Assembly: GCA_032622095.1 (NCBI GenBank)
Contig: CP136063.1
Span: forward strand, 84,049,980-84,113,979
DNA from: Siphonodentalium dalli
Taxonomy: Eukaryota; Mollusca; Scaphopoda; Gadilida; Siphonodentaliidae
DNA: 64,000 bases
Reading direction: 5' to 3'
The notes under the pieces were generated by a model that was not told where the DNA came from, did no database searches, and saw nothing but the letters and a program-made list of their open reading frames with translations. The translations under genes were made by a program, and so were the position numbers. Below are positions 54,950-64,000 of this stretch, one piece after another. Within the stretch, counting starts at the first letter, position 1. Each line of letters starts with the position of its first letter.

Positions 54950-55550
54950 TAATTCATTAAATATATATTTAATAATATATATTTTATTTTTTTGTTAGCT
55001 TTATGTTTAAAGTTATAATTCTTTTTTTGTAAATGTTAATATAAATCATAAAGTACATGTAATTATTTCTATCAGTTGTTAATGTCAGAAGATCACATAC
55101 AAATTTGAAAATTAATTCATATATACATTGTATATGCTTAAGGGATGTGCTTTCCTTAAAGTAGAAATACGTCTAGCACCTCACTTCAACACGAATTTGA
55201 ATGTCAACATATATGACAGAAACAGAAATAAAACAAATCAATACTTTGTCACTTACCAGTATATCTAAGTAAGTGGCTTACAGCAACAAATTTAAAGTTA
55301 TGGAATCCAAATGTTATGTTTCAATCATATTTATGTTGTTTGGATAACAGATATTGATTTATTATTTTTTAAAGCTATATTTTAAATGATATATTGCTGC
55401 AACAATATTATTGTATATGACTTATTAAGTGTCTTGAATAAATTTTTGGATTGAATTGCCGGATCCAGATTTCAAGGGGTAGGGGGGTGGTACCATTTTT
55501 TCATAATCACCAATCCGTCGATAACAAGACTGTCGCATGTTGAAACCAGA
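54950..55550. other. Intergenic stretch, nothing recognised
   Basis: Very AT-rich sequence with no supported ORF. Confidence 0.4.
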
Positions 55551-55553
55551 AAT

Positions 55554-56552
55554 TTAATCCTTTATATACTAAACGGTTTCTCCCATTCAGTTATAAAATT
55601 ATACATCTGAACGGTTTATTATTCAGTTGGGGGATGATAAAGATATATGAATAAGTACAGAAGGAATCCTGTTATTGGTTGAAATGTTCAGATAATAAGT
55701 TCAACGACTGACCTTTTGGGTCTGTTTCATAACGGGGGTACGACAACCTGGGCCGATGTGACGGTCTAGTGGTAAGTGAGATTGGATAGATCTTCAGTAG
55801 ATAACTTTAATATTGATGTGGCACCACATGTATCAAACAGCAATGGTGACAGCAACAATAGTATATAAAAATTATAAATATATAAATATATGTCTGGATG
55901 TAAGTGAATACAGTCGAGAACTGTGTAAATATGGAAATCGCATGGTGAAAAACCCATGTAAAACTCCGAAGAGCGATTACCCCATACAGCTTCTGATATA
56001 TCGTTCCCATGACTCCCCTTTCTTCCCAACTCACACACACAATTTTATATCATCATTGGAAAGCCTTGCTGAAACTCATTAACATACCAGAGGTCAGAGG
56101 AAAGTTAACATACCAGGCTGTGATGGACAAGGCAGAGATCAGAGGAATGCTAATTAATGTTGTGTAATAACAAATAAGACCTTCCAACTGACCAGACATT
56201 TCGAAGGTTAAACAGTGAGTCTAAGAGATATCGAAGGTAAATTCCGTGCGACCAGGGATGTTACTGGTACAGTAATGCTCTAAGTAATCGACTTCTTAAC
56301 CACAGCATAATTATGGGTAACTTTTCAGGATTTAGTCGAAAATATGGCTTTCCGACGAATGGCAACAAGCCATATTTCCGACTAAATCCTGAAACGTTAC
56401 CCATAATTCTGCTGTGGTTAAGAAGTCGATTACTTAGAGCATTACTGTAGGTGGGGGTATATTACGTATCAGGTCGTTTGTTGGACTTATTATCTCAACA
56501 TTTCCTACGGGATAACTACTCGTCAATGAGTATTTAGTATAGAAAGTGTTAA
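55554..56552 (+). mobile_element. TTAA-type MITE split by a ~750-bp insertion
   Basis: The left part (55554-55715) starts TTAATCCTTTATATACTAAACG and runs to 'GTTCAGATAATAAGTTCAAC'. The right part (56465-56552) has 'GGACTTATTATCTCAACATT' and ends 'TTTAGTATAGAAAGTGTTAA'. The insertion between includes the hairpin at 56269-56449. Confidence 0.6.
56269..56449. repeat. Long hairpin (~80-bp arms)
   Basis: 'ACAGTAATGCTCTAAGTAAT' through 'GACTAAATCCTGAAA' and their complements pair almost perfectly around GACGAATGGCAAC. It is a young MITE-like foldback. Confidence 0.85.
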
Positions 56553-56554
56553 AA

Positions 56555-57330
56555 CCGAAGCTAACAATCGTTGTCTTGGCTTCATGCAATTCAAAGACTC
56601 AGGAAACCAGTGGACACATATTTGTGCGTGGGTGGCCGTGTTTACTTAGAAACGAATTCGCTATTGAAATTCATACAATCGTGATCGACCGGGGTGCATG
56701 CCGATATAGTTAAACCCGGCTCCATTCAAGCGACGGGGATCGTTTCAGTCCCATTGATTGTACACTTCGCATTTTGTACGAACTATTTGTGTTTCAAAGT
56801 GCTTATTGTGCATGACTAATCGAATAGTTGTTGCGTCCCAGTTTCAAAGTTTACCTGATAATCAATGGACATTTCCACAGCTGTCCATCATATAATCATT
56901 AGCAGATTATTATACATTCTGCCAATCAGCGACTGAACCGGTGTAGTGCAATGCTTTCACTTTCTTAATCTATAGAACATGACAGGATTTTGAGAATAGA
57001 GATTATATACAAAAGATCGCAGAATGAGTAGGAACACACATAATTATTTATATAATATACCAAAATATCCAGAGTCCCCGACCAACATGGCCTATGGTCA
57101 TCATCATTATTATCATCATCATCGTCGTCGTCATCATCATGATAATCATTATTCTTTAATAATTTTTATCATATTTTATAATTTTTCTTACATTCCTTAA
57201 AAAAATTATAATTTTTTAAATAATTTGTTCTTACATTCTATAACAATTATTATCATTTTGTCTTATATTCTTTAACAATTTTTTTTGGAAAACAAATTCT
57301 TTAACAGACTTAAGAAAAGCCCCAAGTCTA
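56555..57330. other. Intergenic stretch with an (ATC)n tract
   Basis: (ATC)n/(GTC)n simple repeat at about 57098-57140, followed by AT-rich sequence with 'ACATTCTTTAACAATTTT' echoes of the spacer at 35560-35625. No ORF was seen. Confidence 0.45.
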
Positions 57331-57334
57331 ACGA

Positions 57335-57478
57335 TTAAAGACGACGCCAGTCTGGTTTGACACCAAAGATAGCGGGACTGTCATAGTCCAATATTGTTGG
57401 TGACATAAATGCAATATTACCAACGTTCTCTTTATGCTTGAAGTCCGATGACGACACATCGTACCGGACGCATGGCAT
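57335..57478 (-). CDS. Unrecognised candidate terminal exon
   Basis: A 47-codon frame (ATG at 57476-57478, TAA at 57335-57337) with protein-like composition: MPCVRYDVSSSDF, NIAFMSPTILDYDSP, FGVKPDWRRL. An AG just upstream (after 'ACAACATC', near 57483) could be a splice acceptor giving a last exon, but its pyrimidine tract is poor. It is too short to exclude chance, and the family was not recognised. Confidence 0.25.
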   Translation of the reverse strand: MPCVRYDVSSSDFKHKENVGNIAFMSPTILDYDSPAIFGVKPDWRRL

Positions 57479-57499
57479 GTAAGCTGATGTTGTATTTCA

Positions 57500-58230
57500 G
57501 CATCAGTTAATTCATCATACGATCAGCGATTTTAAACAATAGTTTTCCTTTCACCGGGCTTCATTGGGAAGCGATTATACACGGACCAGCCTTGTGTAAA
57601 TACTGTGACGAGATGCAAATTGCAAGCAATGAGCCACGTTGTGGTTCACAATGATAATCATGAAGATTCGCGAATAACATGAATCTGATCAGCATGAACT
57701 TTGATACATCGATCAATAATAATCGATACATAATTGCAAACACATTTTTGTTTTCGAATTGTCATCACAGTTAAAGGGACCCAAGGCCTTCGCAGTGGGT
57801 AAATGTGCTAAAATTATAAAATTGTCAGTATATTATTTACATGTTAAAGGCGTATTAAGGGATCCAGAAATTTAAGTCTCCAGTTTACAAAATAACACAA
57901 TTGGAACAAGAGGTGGCACTTAATAAACACAATGAATGATAAGGGCAAGAACAAATATTATTTTATTTTACTTATTTACTCATTTATCTTTTGTAAGAAA
58001 GTGGCATCATATCTGTCTATTATCTGACAATCGGATATCGATTAAATGTCAAATAACATGCATGCGTTCAACATGTTATTCAGCGGTGTTGCATTCAATT
58101 ATATTCCACATCTTGTAACTGAAAGTCTGGAACCCTAAATACATCTTTAAATGTCCGTGAAATATTTGTAATCGCCGTGCTGTTTTCCCGCACCCACATT
58201 ATGTTATTAATTCATGTTCCGTATTACCAT
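57500..58230. other. Intergenic stretch, nothing recognised
   Basis: AT-rich with no repeat or coding exon I can support. Confidence 0.4.
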
Positions 58231-58234
58231 GTAT

Positions 58235-58325
58235 TAGGGTCCTGCGAATATTCGATATTCGATTCGATATTCGATTCGATTTCCTGAACTCGATTCGATC
58301 AAAATCTCCAATTCGCAGGACCCTA
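58235..58325. mobile_element. 91-bp hAT-type MITE
   Basis: Perfect 15-bp TIRs TAGGGTCCTGCGAAT (58235-58249 and inverted at 58311-58325). Flanks are CCATGTAT (58227-58234) and CCATGTAG (58326-58333), an 8-bp target duplication with one mismatch, as hAT elements make. The core repeats ATTCGATATTCGATTCGAT. Confidence 0.8.
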
Positions 58326-58670
58326 CCATGTAGTATTGGTTATTGGAATAAAAGTATCAAACAAACAAGACACTAACACGAAGAAGAACATGAAGAAATA
58401 GATCAAATGGTTCTTATATTAATTACTGGCAGTTTTCCAACCAAGAAATTTCGTGTGTTGAAAGCATTGTTATGTAAATAAAACTGTTACAGTGATTTGT
58501 TAACAAACATCTCTAATAGTAAGTTCCAATATTTGAGTCTAAATCTTCACTAATTTCGTGGTTCGATTTCACAGTCAGTGACTTCCAGTTCGGGTTCGAA
58601 AGAATGTTGGGTATATCCTTCATGTAAGAATATAAGAAACCACGCACCACCCGGCATTCTCAATATGTGT

Positions 58671-58838
58671 TGGGGTTAGGGTTACGGCTAGGGTTAGTGT
58701 TAGGGTTATGGTTAGGGTTAGGGCTAGGGCTATGGCTATGGTTAGGGTTATGGTTAGTGTTAGGGTTAGGGTTAGGGTTAGGGCTAGGGTTAGGGTTAGG
58801 GTTAGGGCTAAGGTTAGGGTTAGAGTTAGGGTTAGTGT
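58671..58838 (+). repeat. Interstitial TTAGGG-like repeat
   Basis: About 28 hexamers of GGTTAG with variants (GGCTAG, GTTATG, GTTAGT). TTAGGG is the animal telomere unit. The degeneracy and the unique flanks make this an internal tract, not a chromosome end. Poly-Leu/Gly frames here are artefacts. Confidence 0.9.
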
Positions 58839-58839
58839 A

Positions 58840-59590
58840 TTCTTACACGAAGGACATACCGGTAGTTACGTTAAATTTAACAGGTGGTACATATGGCAAG
58901 ACATATGCACTATAAATGCGAATGGCCGGTATTTCTGATGCGATCGAAATTCGAATGGTCTTTATTTGTCGGTTTGTTTGACGACTAAGGCCTGCTTTAT
59001 AAGTGTTTGCGAACGAAGATATGCTATGCAATGCCTGTGTAGGTTACACTGGTGTAAATACATTTCGGAGTGACATCTATTATATACGAGAGAATACAAT
59101 AGACACTGGGCCCTGGTTGGTCAATAGCCTTGTGTGCTTTTTGCAAATCATCACACCTCTTCCCTATTATTTCCCATAGGTAAAAATAGCCATTGGCACA
59201 AGAATTAACCCTTTTAGTGAAGTTTGAATTTTGTGGTGTTGCCTAAAATATGACATCACTTTTTAGTGCGGTTCTGACATCAGTTACGAAAATAAAGATT
59301 TTAAGGCGAATTCCCTGCTAGACGGGCATTTTTTTTGCATAAAAAGTTTCCGCAGATGTCGATCTTTTAGATTTGAAGAAAATTTTGGACCCAGGATTTA
59401 TAATGTAAACAGTATATGCTAAAATGTTTGCACTGAGGCCTATGGAAAACATTTACACCATTATATCCTGTACAGAACATGCGTCATGCACATGTTCGGG
59501 ATACAGGAAACACATTAAACCAATTCCGGTATTCCATATATTTTCATTGTCCGACGATCGCCTCGCACAAAAATATCACACAAAAGTTCC
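58840..59590. other. Intergenic stretch, nothing recognised
   Basis: AT-rich with no supported ORF. Confidence 0.4.
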
Positions 59591-59591
59591 A

Positions 59592-59841
59592 TTAACCCTT
59601 TCAGTGCCAGTCCGATTTTTGTATCACCCATATTTCCTTGATCATTTTTCAAATTTATTGATTATAATAATGTGATACATTGATGGAAAGAGCATTGATT
59701 ATAATAATGTGATACATTGATGGAAAGAGCTCTTAGAGCTCTTTCCATCAATGTATCACATTATTATAATCAATAAATTTGAAAAATGATCCAGGAAATA
59801 TGGGTTGATACAAAAATCGGACTTGGCACTGAAAGGGTTAA
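59592..59841. mobile_element. TTAA palindromic MITE, well-preserved copy
   Basis: TTAA (59592-59595) then CCCTTTCAGTGCCAGTCCG on the left; the complement and TTAA (59838-59841) on the right. The whole element folds around GAGCTCTTAGAGCTC. The left arm carries an extra 37-bp direct duplication (59657-59693 and 59694-59730) absent from the right arm. TTAA plus a CCCT start is piggyBac-like. Confidence 0.85.
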
Positions 59842-59892
59842 TAGGACTCTTTATATGCCAAGGCTTATGTGAGCTCAATTGTTATACTATTT

Positions 59893-60030
59893 AAAGGCCC
59901 ACTTATTTTTTGAACCCCCAGATCACATATATAAAATATATGCCATATTATATACTATTTGAAAGAGGATTCTCCAAAACATTGTATTATCAACTTATCC
60001 GGTGTAATAAACTGTTAACATGTTGTTTTT
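59893..60030 (+). repeat. Dispersed repeat (inverted copy at 18123-18285)
   Basis: 'TTTAAAGGCCCACTTA', 'CAGATCACATATAT', 'CCATATTATATACTATTTGA' and 'AACATGTTGTTTTTGTTGAG' match the minus strand of 18123-18285. Confidence 0.7.
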
Positions 60031-60452
60031 GTTGAGTTACTGACGTGTTTTTTTCATTTGGATTGTAGTTCAAATTGAATTATATTTCAATGCTAAATCT
60101 TAAAGATAGAGTTATACCCCTACCATTGAAAATACGTTTTTAGTTTGAATTCTGGTGCATTCTGGGAGCCAAAGGGGGGAAAACTTTATATGATTTCAGC
60201 TGTTTTCTATTTCTCTATGGGCCTCACCGTGAAGTCACTACAAACGGCAAGGTGAATCTTCTCTCGATATCAAAACAAACAATATAGCGTAACGAACATC
60301 ATGAGGAATGTGCGTTTCTCGTGATTTCCGTTTGAACGGGAACTTGTAGTTCGCAACCAGCCTATTATCAACTAATGGCTGGCCTTATGGGACAAGTAAA
60401 CCAAGCCATAATGACAATAGAAATGTAGAGAAAAATCGCATGTGTGACTGTA

Positions 60453-60657
60453 ACATATCCTCGCGGAAATACGCACATAATCGACTTATAATGTGAAATA
60501 GGTACAAAATGTGATTATTTGATTCTGAAATAAGCAGATAATGGACTCTTACCGTTATTTAGTTTCATGGCGCGGGCCACATTGAAAACACCTGTTTAGG
60601 AGCGTACCCCTGAAAATTCATGAGTTGGCTTATTTGTGTCATTCCGCGCACATAATC
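60453..60657 (+). mobile_element. Foldback MITE cut by the gap
   Basis: Matches 26796-27000 ('ACATATCCTCGCG', 'ATAATGTGAAATAGGTAC', 'GTGATTATTTGATTCTGAAA', 'TGGCTTATTTGTGTCATT') and stops at the N run, where the other copy enters its long hairpin. Confidence 0.8.
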
Positions 60658-60757
60658 NNNNNNNNNNNNNNNNNNNNNNNNNNNNNNNNNNNNNNNNNNN
60701 NNNNNNNNNNNNNNNNNNNNNNNNNNNNNNNNNNNNNNNNNNNNNNNNNNNNNNNNN
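60658..60757. other. Assembly gap, exactly 100 N
   Basis: A run of exactly 100 N is a conventional gap of unknown size. Sequence before it is a truncated foldback MITE. Sequence after it starts the inverted copy of 3625-6838. Frames drawn across it are meaningless. Confidence 0.99.
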
Positions 60758-61399
60758 GAATTATTCCATCATATTGTATGGTATTAATAATAAAGGCAAA
60801 TATACAGCTAATACATTCAGGAATATGTTTCTTGAATGGTATATAAGTCATATATATTTATTTTATATATTGTATAATATAATACTAACGTCATGGTAAC
60901 TTTTTAAAGGCCAATTTTAAGAAATTGCTCACTCTTTTCAATATACTAATATTTAGCAGTGACAACATTCTGTAGAATTTATTTTTGTTAGGTTTTTCCC
61001 AGTAATACTTTGGGATATAGATTTCTCGCAGGTCGTTAAGTTCTGTACACAAAATAACAAAATGGTTATACATGCATAGTAACATTTCATTTAAATTGAG
61101 AATGTTTTGCCAATATTTTGCACCATGAACAGAGGGGCACCTGGATATTTCTTTAAAACATCTGTATCTTCAAGGAGATATGATAGCCAGGTGTCCTCAA
61201 ACTCTTAATCTAATCCATTGATGCATTTCGATGTTAAACCCAATTGTCGTCTTTTAAGTTTTGGAACTAATGTGTTTATGATGTTCATGTGTCATGTTAC
61301 AACGTCTGAAGTATACGCAGTTGTAAATAACTAAATACTTCTTTATTAGTGGAATGGATGAATCGCGATAAACAAAATGACAATCGACAAGTTGAGCCA

Positions 61400-61557
61400 C
61401 TACTTATATTCCATGACTGTGTAATAATCATGTTTTGTGATGCTATTTGTGAGAATACGTGTAACACTTTGAGTATTCTCTATTCCCAACAAATATCCAC
61501 AGCATGCAGAGGGTTTCACACCACGTTAACCTGGGCAATGCCGGGTAACCCTGCTAG
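61400..61557 (+). mobile_element. Helitron-like 3' end (mirror of 6028)
   Basis: 'GGGCAATGCCGGGTAACCCTG' hairpin, CTAG at 61554-61557, then T. It is the same element as at 6028 but on the plus strand because the arm is inverted. Confidence 0.45.
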
Positions 61558-62670
61558 TATTAATTAAATGCAGTGACTGCATATGGCGAAATCGTTTTTG
61601 TTAGTTTATCGCCGACAGAAGCGTCCGATTCGAGTAGTAAATGTTTAGCGTAGTTCAGACAATGTTTTCTATGGAGTGGTACGGTCGATTTACTTAAGAT
61701 TTTCGGCGATGTTAGTAGAATCCTACATTCCTCCAGTTGGCATAGCACCTGAATACTAACTTATCAGTTTCACGAACCCGAACAAGTCCATAATATGTAT
61801 TTAAGATAGGTTGATAAATACAAAAAATATCGATCTACCATACCGATCAGATTAGGTGGTATATTGGGGCGCGCCTTTATTGCGATATTGACAGCGCTTA
61901 AGTTAGAATATGTATTTGCATACCTTACTCGTATTTAAATTGGCGCAGTACTATTTTTCGCGCAAACATCGGTGCGCGAATTTAAAACTGAGCGAAAAAT
62001 AGTACGACTCCCAAGTTTAATCTAAACCACAGTCCATATGAAATAAAAGAGCGCTATGTTGCTGAGTTCACTTATATAATGAGCGGTTGAATAGACAATT
62101 ATGTCGAAACATGTATGCATATATTTACATTCGGCTAACCGCCATCAAGACCATTCACAATTCAAGCGACACATCGTGGTAACATAGGTATTGTTGAAAT
62201 GCTTGTATAAGAAATAGTAATAGTCCAGGTCGCCACAACATTATGATGTATGTAGTTACTATTGTATTCTATTAACTACACGATGTAAATCCACCGCAAT
62301 GGTGTTTAATATACACATACATGTATACTATCTCCCGCAATGACTAAGAGTCGTAACTGTCACCAGCTTCAAGATATAGGAAAATATCACAGAAATAATA
62401 CGAAAATAGTTTTCTCAGTTTTTGAATTCGCGCAGCTAGGTGCGCGAATTCAAAACTGAGCGAAAAATAGTACTGCGCGAATTTAAATACGAGTAAGATA
62501 TATGTATTTTCCAGCTGTTTTCAATTGTTCGCACAGAAGTGACACAAACGCTCATTATTGCTACCACATCAGGCATATATAGGCTAACAAGGAACAATTG
62601 ATCCATTTCGAAGAAATTTCGGAACCCGATAATAATGATGATTCAAGTATATGTATCGCTCCTCGTTTGC

Positions 62671-62837
62671 CTAATAATTATAGAACGGATACACGGGCTC
62701 AAAATCCTTCTGGCCCATGGTGTACTGGTTTTTTCCGTCGACAGAATCTTCGTTGTCAAGGCAGGGCTTCGCGTCATCGTCATCTTCCGCCCCAGGTACT
62801 CCCCGTCTTTCCACGCATTCGCTATACGACGGTGGTG
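62671..62837 (-). CDS. Candidate last exon of an alpha-arrestin, right-arm copy
   Basis: Mirror of 4786-4952: acceptor TTTCCAG, PPSYSECVERRG (PPxY), EDDDD, and FEPVYPFYNY followed by a stop at 62671-62673. One residue differs from the left copy (Arg for Leu). Conservation of frame, splice site and stop in both copies supports coding. Its strand is opposite to that of the arrestin first exon at 42597, so as assembled the two cannot belong to one transcript. Confidence 0.45.
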
Positions 62838-64000
62838 CTGGAAACGAATTATCGATAGTTTGAACGTATATAAGTATGCTCATTTGAACCTTCAAATTGT
62901 GTGTAATTCAGGAGACGTAATATTGATCAATAGATACACTAAATAATAAATACAAATTTATACAGTCCCAATCAGAACAAGTGGTATCTTTAAAACACTT
63001 CTTGTGTTCTATCTTTAAAACACTTCTTCAAATATTTCCGTTATTTTGTCAAAAACACTTCTTCAAATATCTCCGTTATTTAGTTAATAAATATATTTTC
63101 TTATTTTAGGATCACATATCAAAATGAGAGGATATGGTGATCCCCTTTTCATGGGATCACCATATCCTCTCAGTTTGATATATAATCCTGCCTTCATTGA
63201 TCCACGAGTGCATGACTCCTGAGACGAGGATCACATATTATATGATACCCTATCCTACGGAGGATCACATATTGTTTGATATCTACACCCGTGCGCATGG
63301 CCTGAACATAGACACACTTTGTTCTTATACCATGCAGAAATAGGACATAAACAGAATGTTATTGTCAATTGTTTTCCCTTTGATATGTAAACAAAAGCAA
63401 AACACGTTACGTTTCCTGGCTTTTGTTTAGATCCGGATATGGTAAACATAAAGAGAGTTATTTGTTACTGTTTTCCTGATATGGAAACAATAAAGAGCGT
63501 TTATATCATGTTTGTGTGATTAACCAATATAATTGCGCTGTGTTGTGTAAACAGAGGCACAACTTCTGTAACACGGGCAGGCTGTTGATCACGTCCACCA
63601 TTGTACGTCTTGACGACATTATACTATTTACGCGCTGATTATGTTTGGCATATGAACAAAATTATATATATTTTAATATTCCTTCTGTTGGTGGCGATTT
63701 GAACAAATATGAATATTTCTGCAACGAACGCCGCCCGTGCCTTTAAACCGAGTAGTGCCATTTTAAGACATCACCAATAGGAGTAATATAGTTTTACGAT
63801 ATCACAAATCCGAGTAATATGTTTTCACGACATGTATGCCGTGATTATATCACACTGCTAAATAATTTCATAACTTGATATCTATACATGATAATGTGTA
63901 GACATAGATTTTTGTGACGTCACTCAGTTGAAAGAGTTGTCGATATTACACTGTTACTGAGAGGCGATCTAATTTATTGTTTATTTGCAAAGCCAACATT

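Larger units (their letters stand above)
60758..64000 (-). repeat. Right arm of the ~3.2-kb inverted duplication
   Basis: Reverse complement of 3625-6838, running to the window end and probably beyond. It carries mirrored versions of the arrestin tail exon, the GATC palindrome (about 63108-63190), the GCGCGAATTC hairpins and the Helitron-like CTAG end. Small differences throughout, including an extra ~22 bp near 62490, show that it is not a simple copy of the same read data. Confidence 0.95.

Noticed and set aside
58667-58938. Gly/Leu and Val/Arg-rich ORFs
   Set aside because: Direct translations of a TTAGGG-like repeat in different frames.
60625-60899. ORFs crossing the N run
   Set aside because: They exist only because N codons are read as open; no evidence of coding on either side.

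Overview
The window is eukaryotic, animal nuclear DNA: AT-rich, gene-poor, intron-like and packed with short interspersed elements, with no operons or bacterial-type genes. The repeat repertoire (Helitron-like elements with a CCCGACTTCGTCCGGG-type end hairpin, TTAA-flanked MITEs, an L2/CR1-like LINE, a second LINE group, a tRNA-type SINE, repeats carrying GTTATCTCCCTTT) suggests a mollusc or another lophotrochozoan. That is an inference from family resemblance, not a database result. There is one 100-N scaffold gap (60658-60757).

Layout. 168-2699: head-to-tail Helitron-like elements on the minus strand. 3141-3444: sixteen copies of a 19-bp unit. 3625-6838: left arm of a ~3.2-kb inverted repeat whose partner (60758-64000) starts exactly at the scaffold gap. 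7110-8230: a degenerate tandem array. 8412-17619: a candidate DNA transposon (21-bp TIRs, TTATA flanks) with a second element (8877-14572, perfect 56-bp TIRs) nested inside it; the inner one holds an A-B-A direct-repeat element (9662-11685). 18438-19416: a 979-bp TIR element full of GTTGCG/CGCAAC. 20380-22754: a decayed LINE. 23484-24167: another Helitron. 24.7-28.7 kb: hairpin and foldback MITEs. 29696-30310: an open LINE C-terminal fragment. 30.6-33.0 kb: Helitron, tRNA-type SINE and a long degenerate array. 34.8-35.8 kb: TTAA MITEs and a doubly nested palindrome. 36.1-37.8 kb: an L2-like LINE. 42.4-42.7 kb: the only convincing host promoter and first exon. 45.4 kb: a possible U2 snRNA-headed SINE. 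46637-50167: A-B-A-B-A, the same family as 9662-11685. 50.4-53.7 kb: foldback MITEs and a 68-bp satellite made from the end of a TTAA MITE. 54-60 kb: more MITEs, TTAGGG-like repeats and a truncated foldback. 60758-64000: the right inverted arm.

Host genes. The clearest is the first coding exon of an alpha-arrestin (arrestin-domain) gene at 42597-42714, ending in GTGAGT. Sixty-six bases before its ATG stands CACGTG-N5-CACGTG, the layout of a carbohydrate response element, which is how the mammalian alpha-arrestin TXNIP is controlled. Both inverted arms carry what looks like the last exon of an alpha-arrestin (PPxY motif, acidic stretch, FxPxYPxY end), at 4786-4952 (+) and 62671-62837 (-). Either several alpha-arrestin genes lie here, or the contig after the gap is misoriented or is an alternative haplotype. 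Two further exon-like ORFs (33929-34192 +, 57335-57478 -) are unrecognised. No middle arrestin exons were found by eye.

All similarity statements come from reading the sequence by eye. Identities, copy counts and edges of degenerate repeats are approximate unless exact ends are stated.
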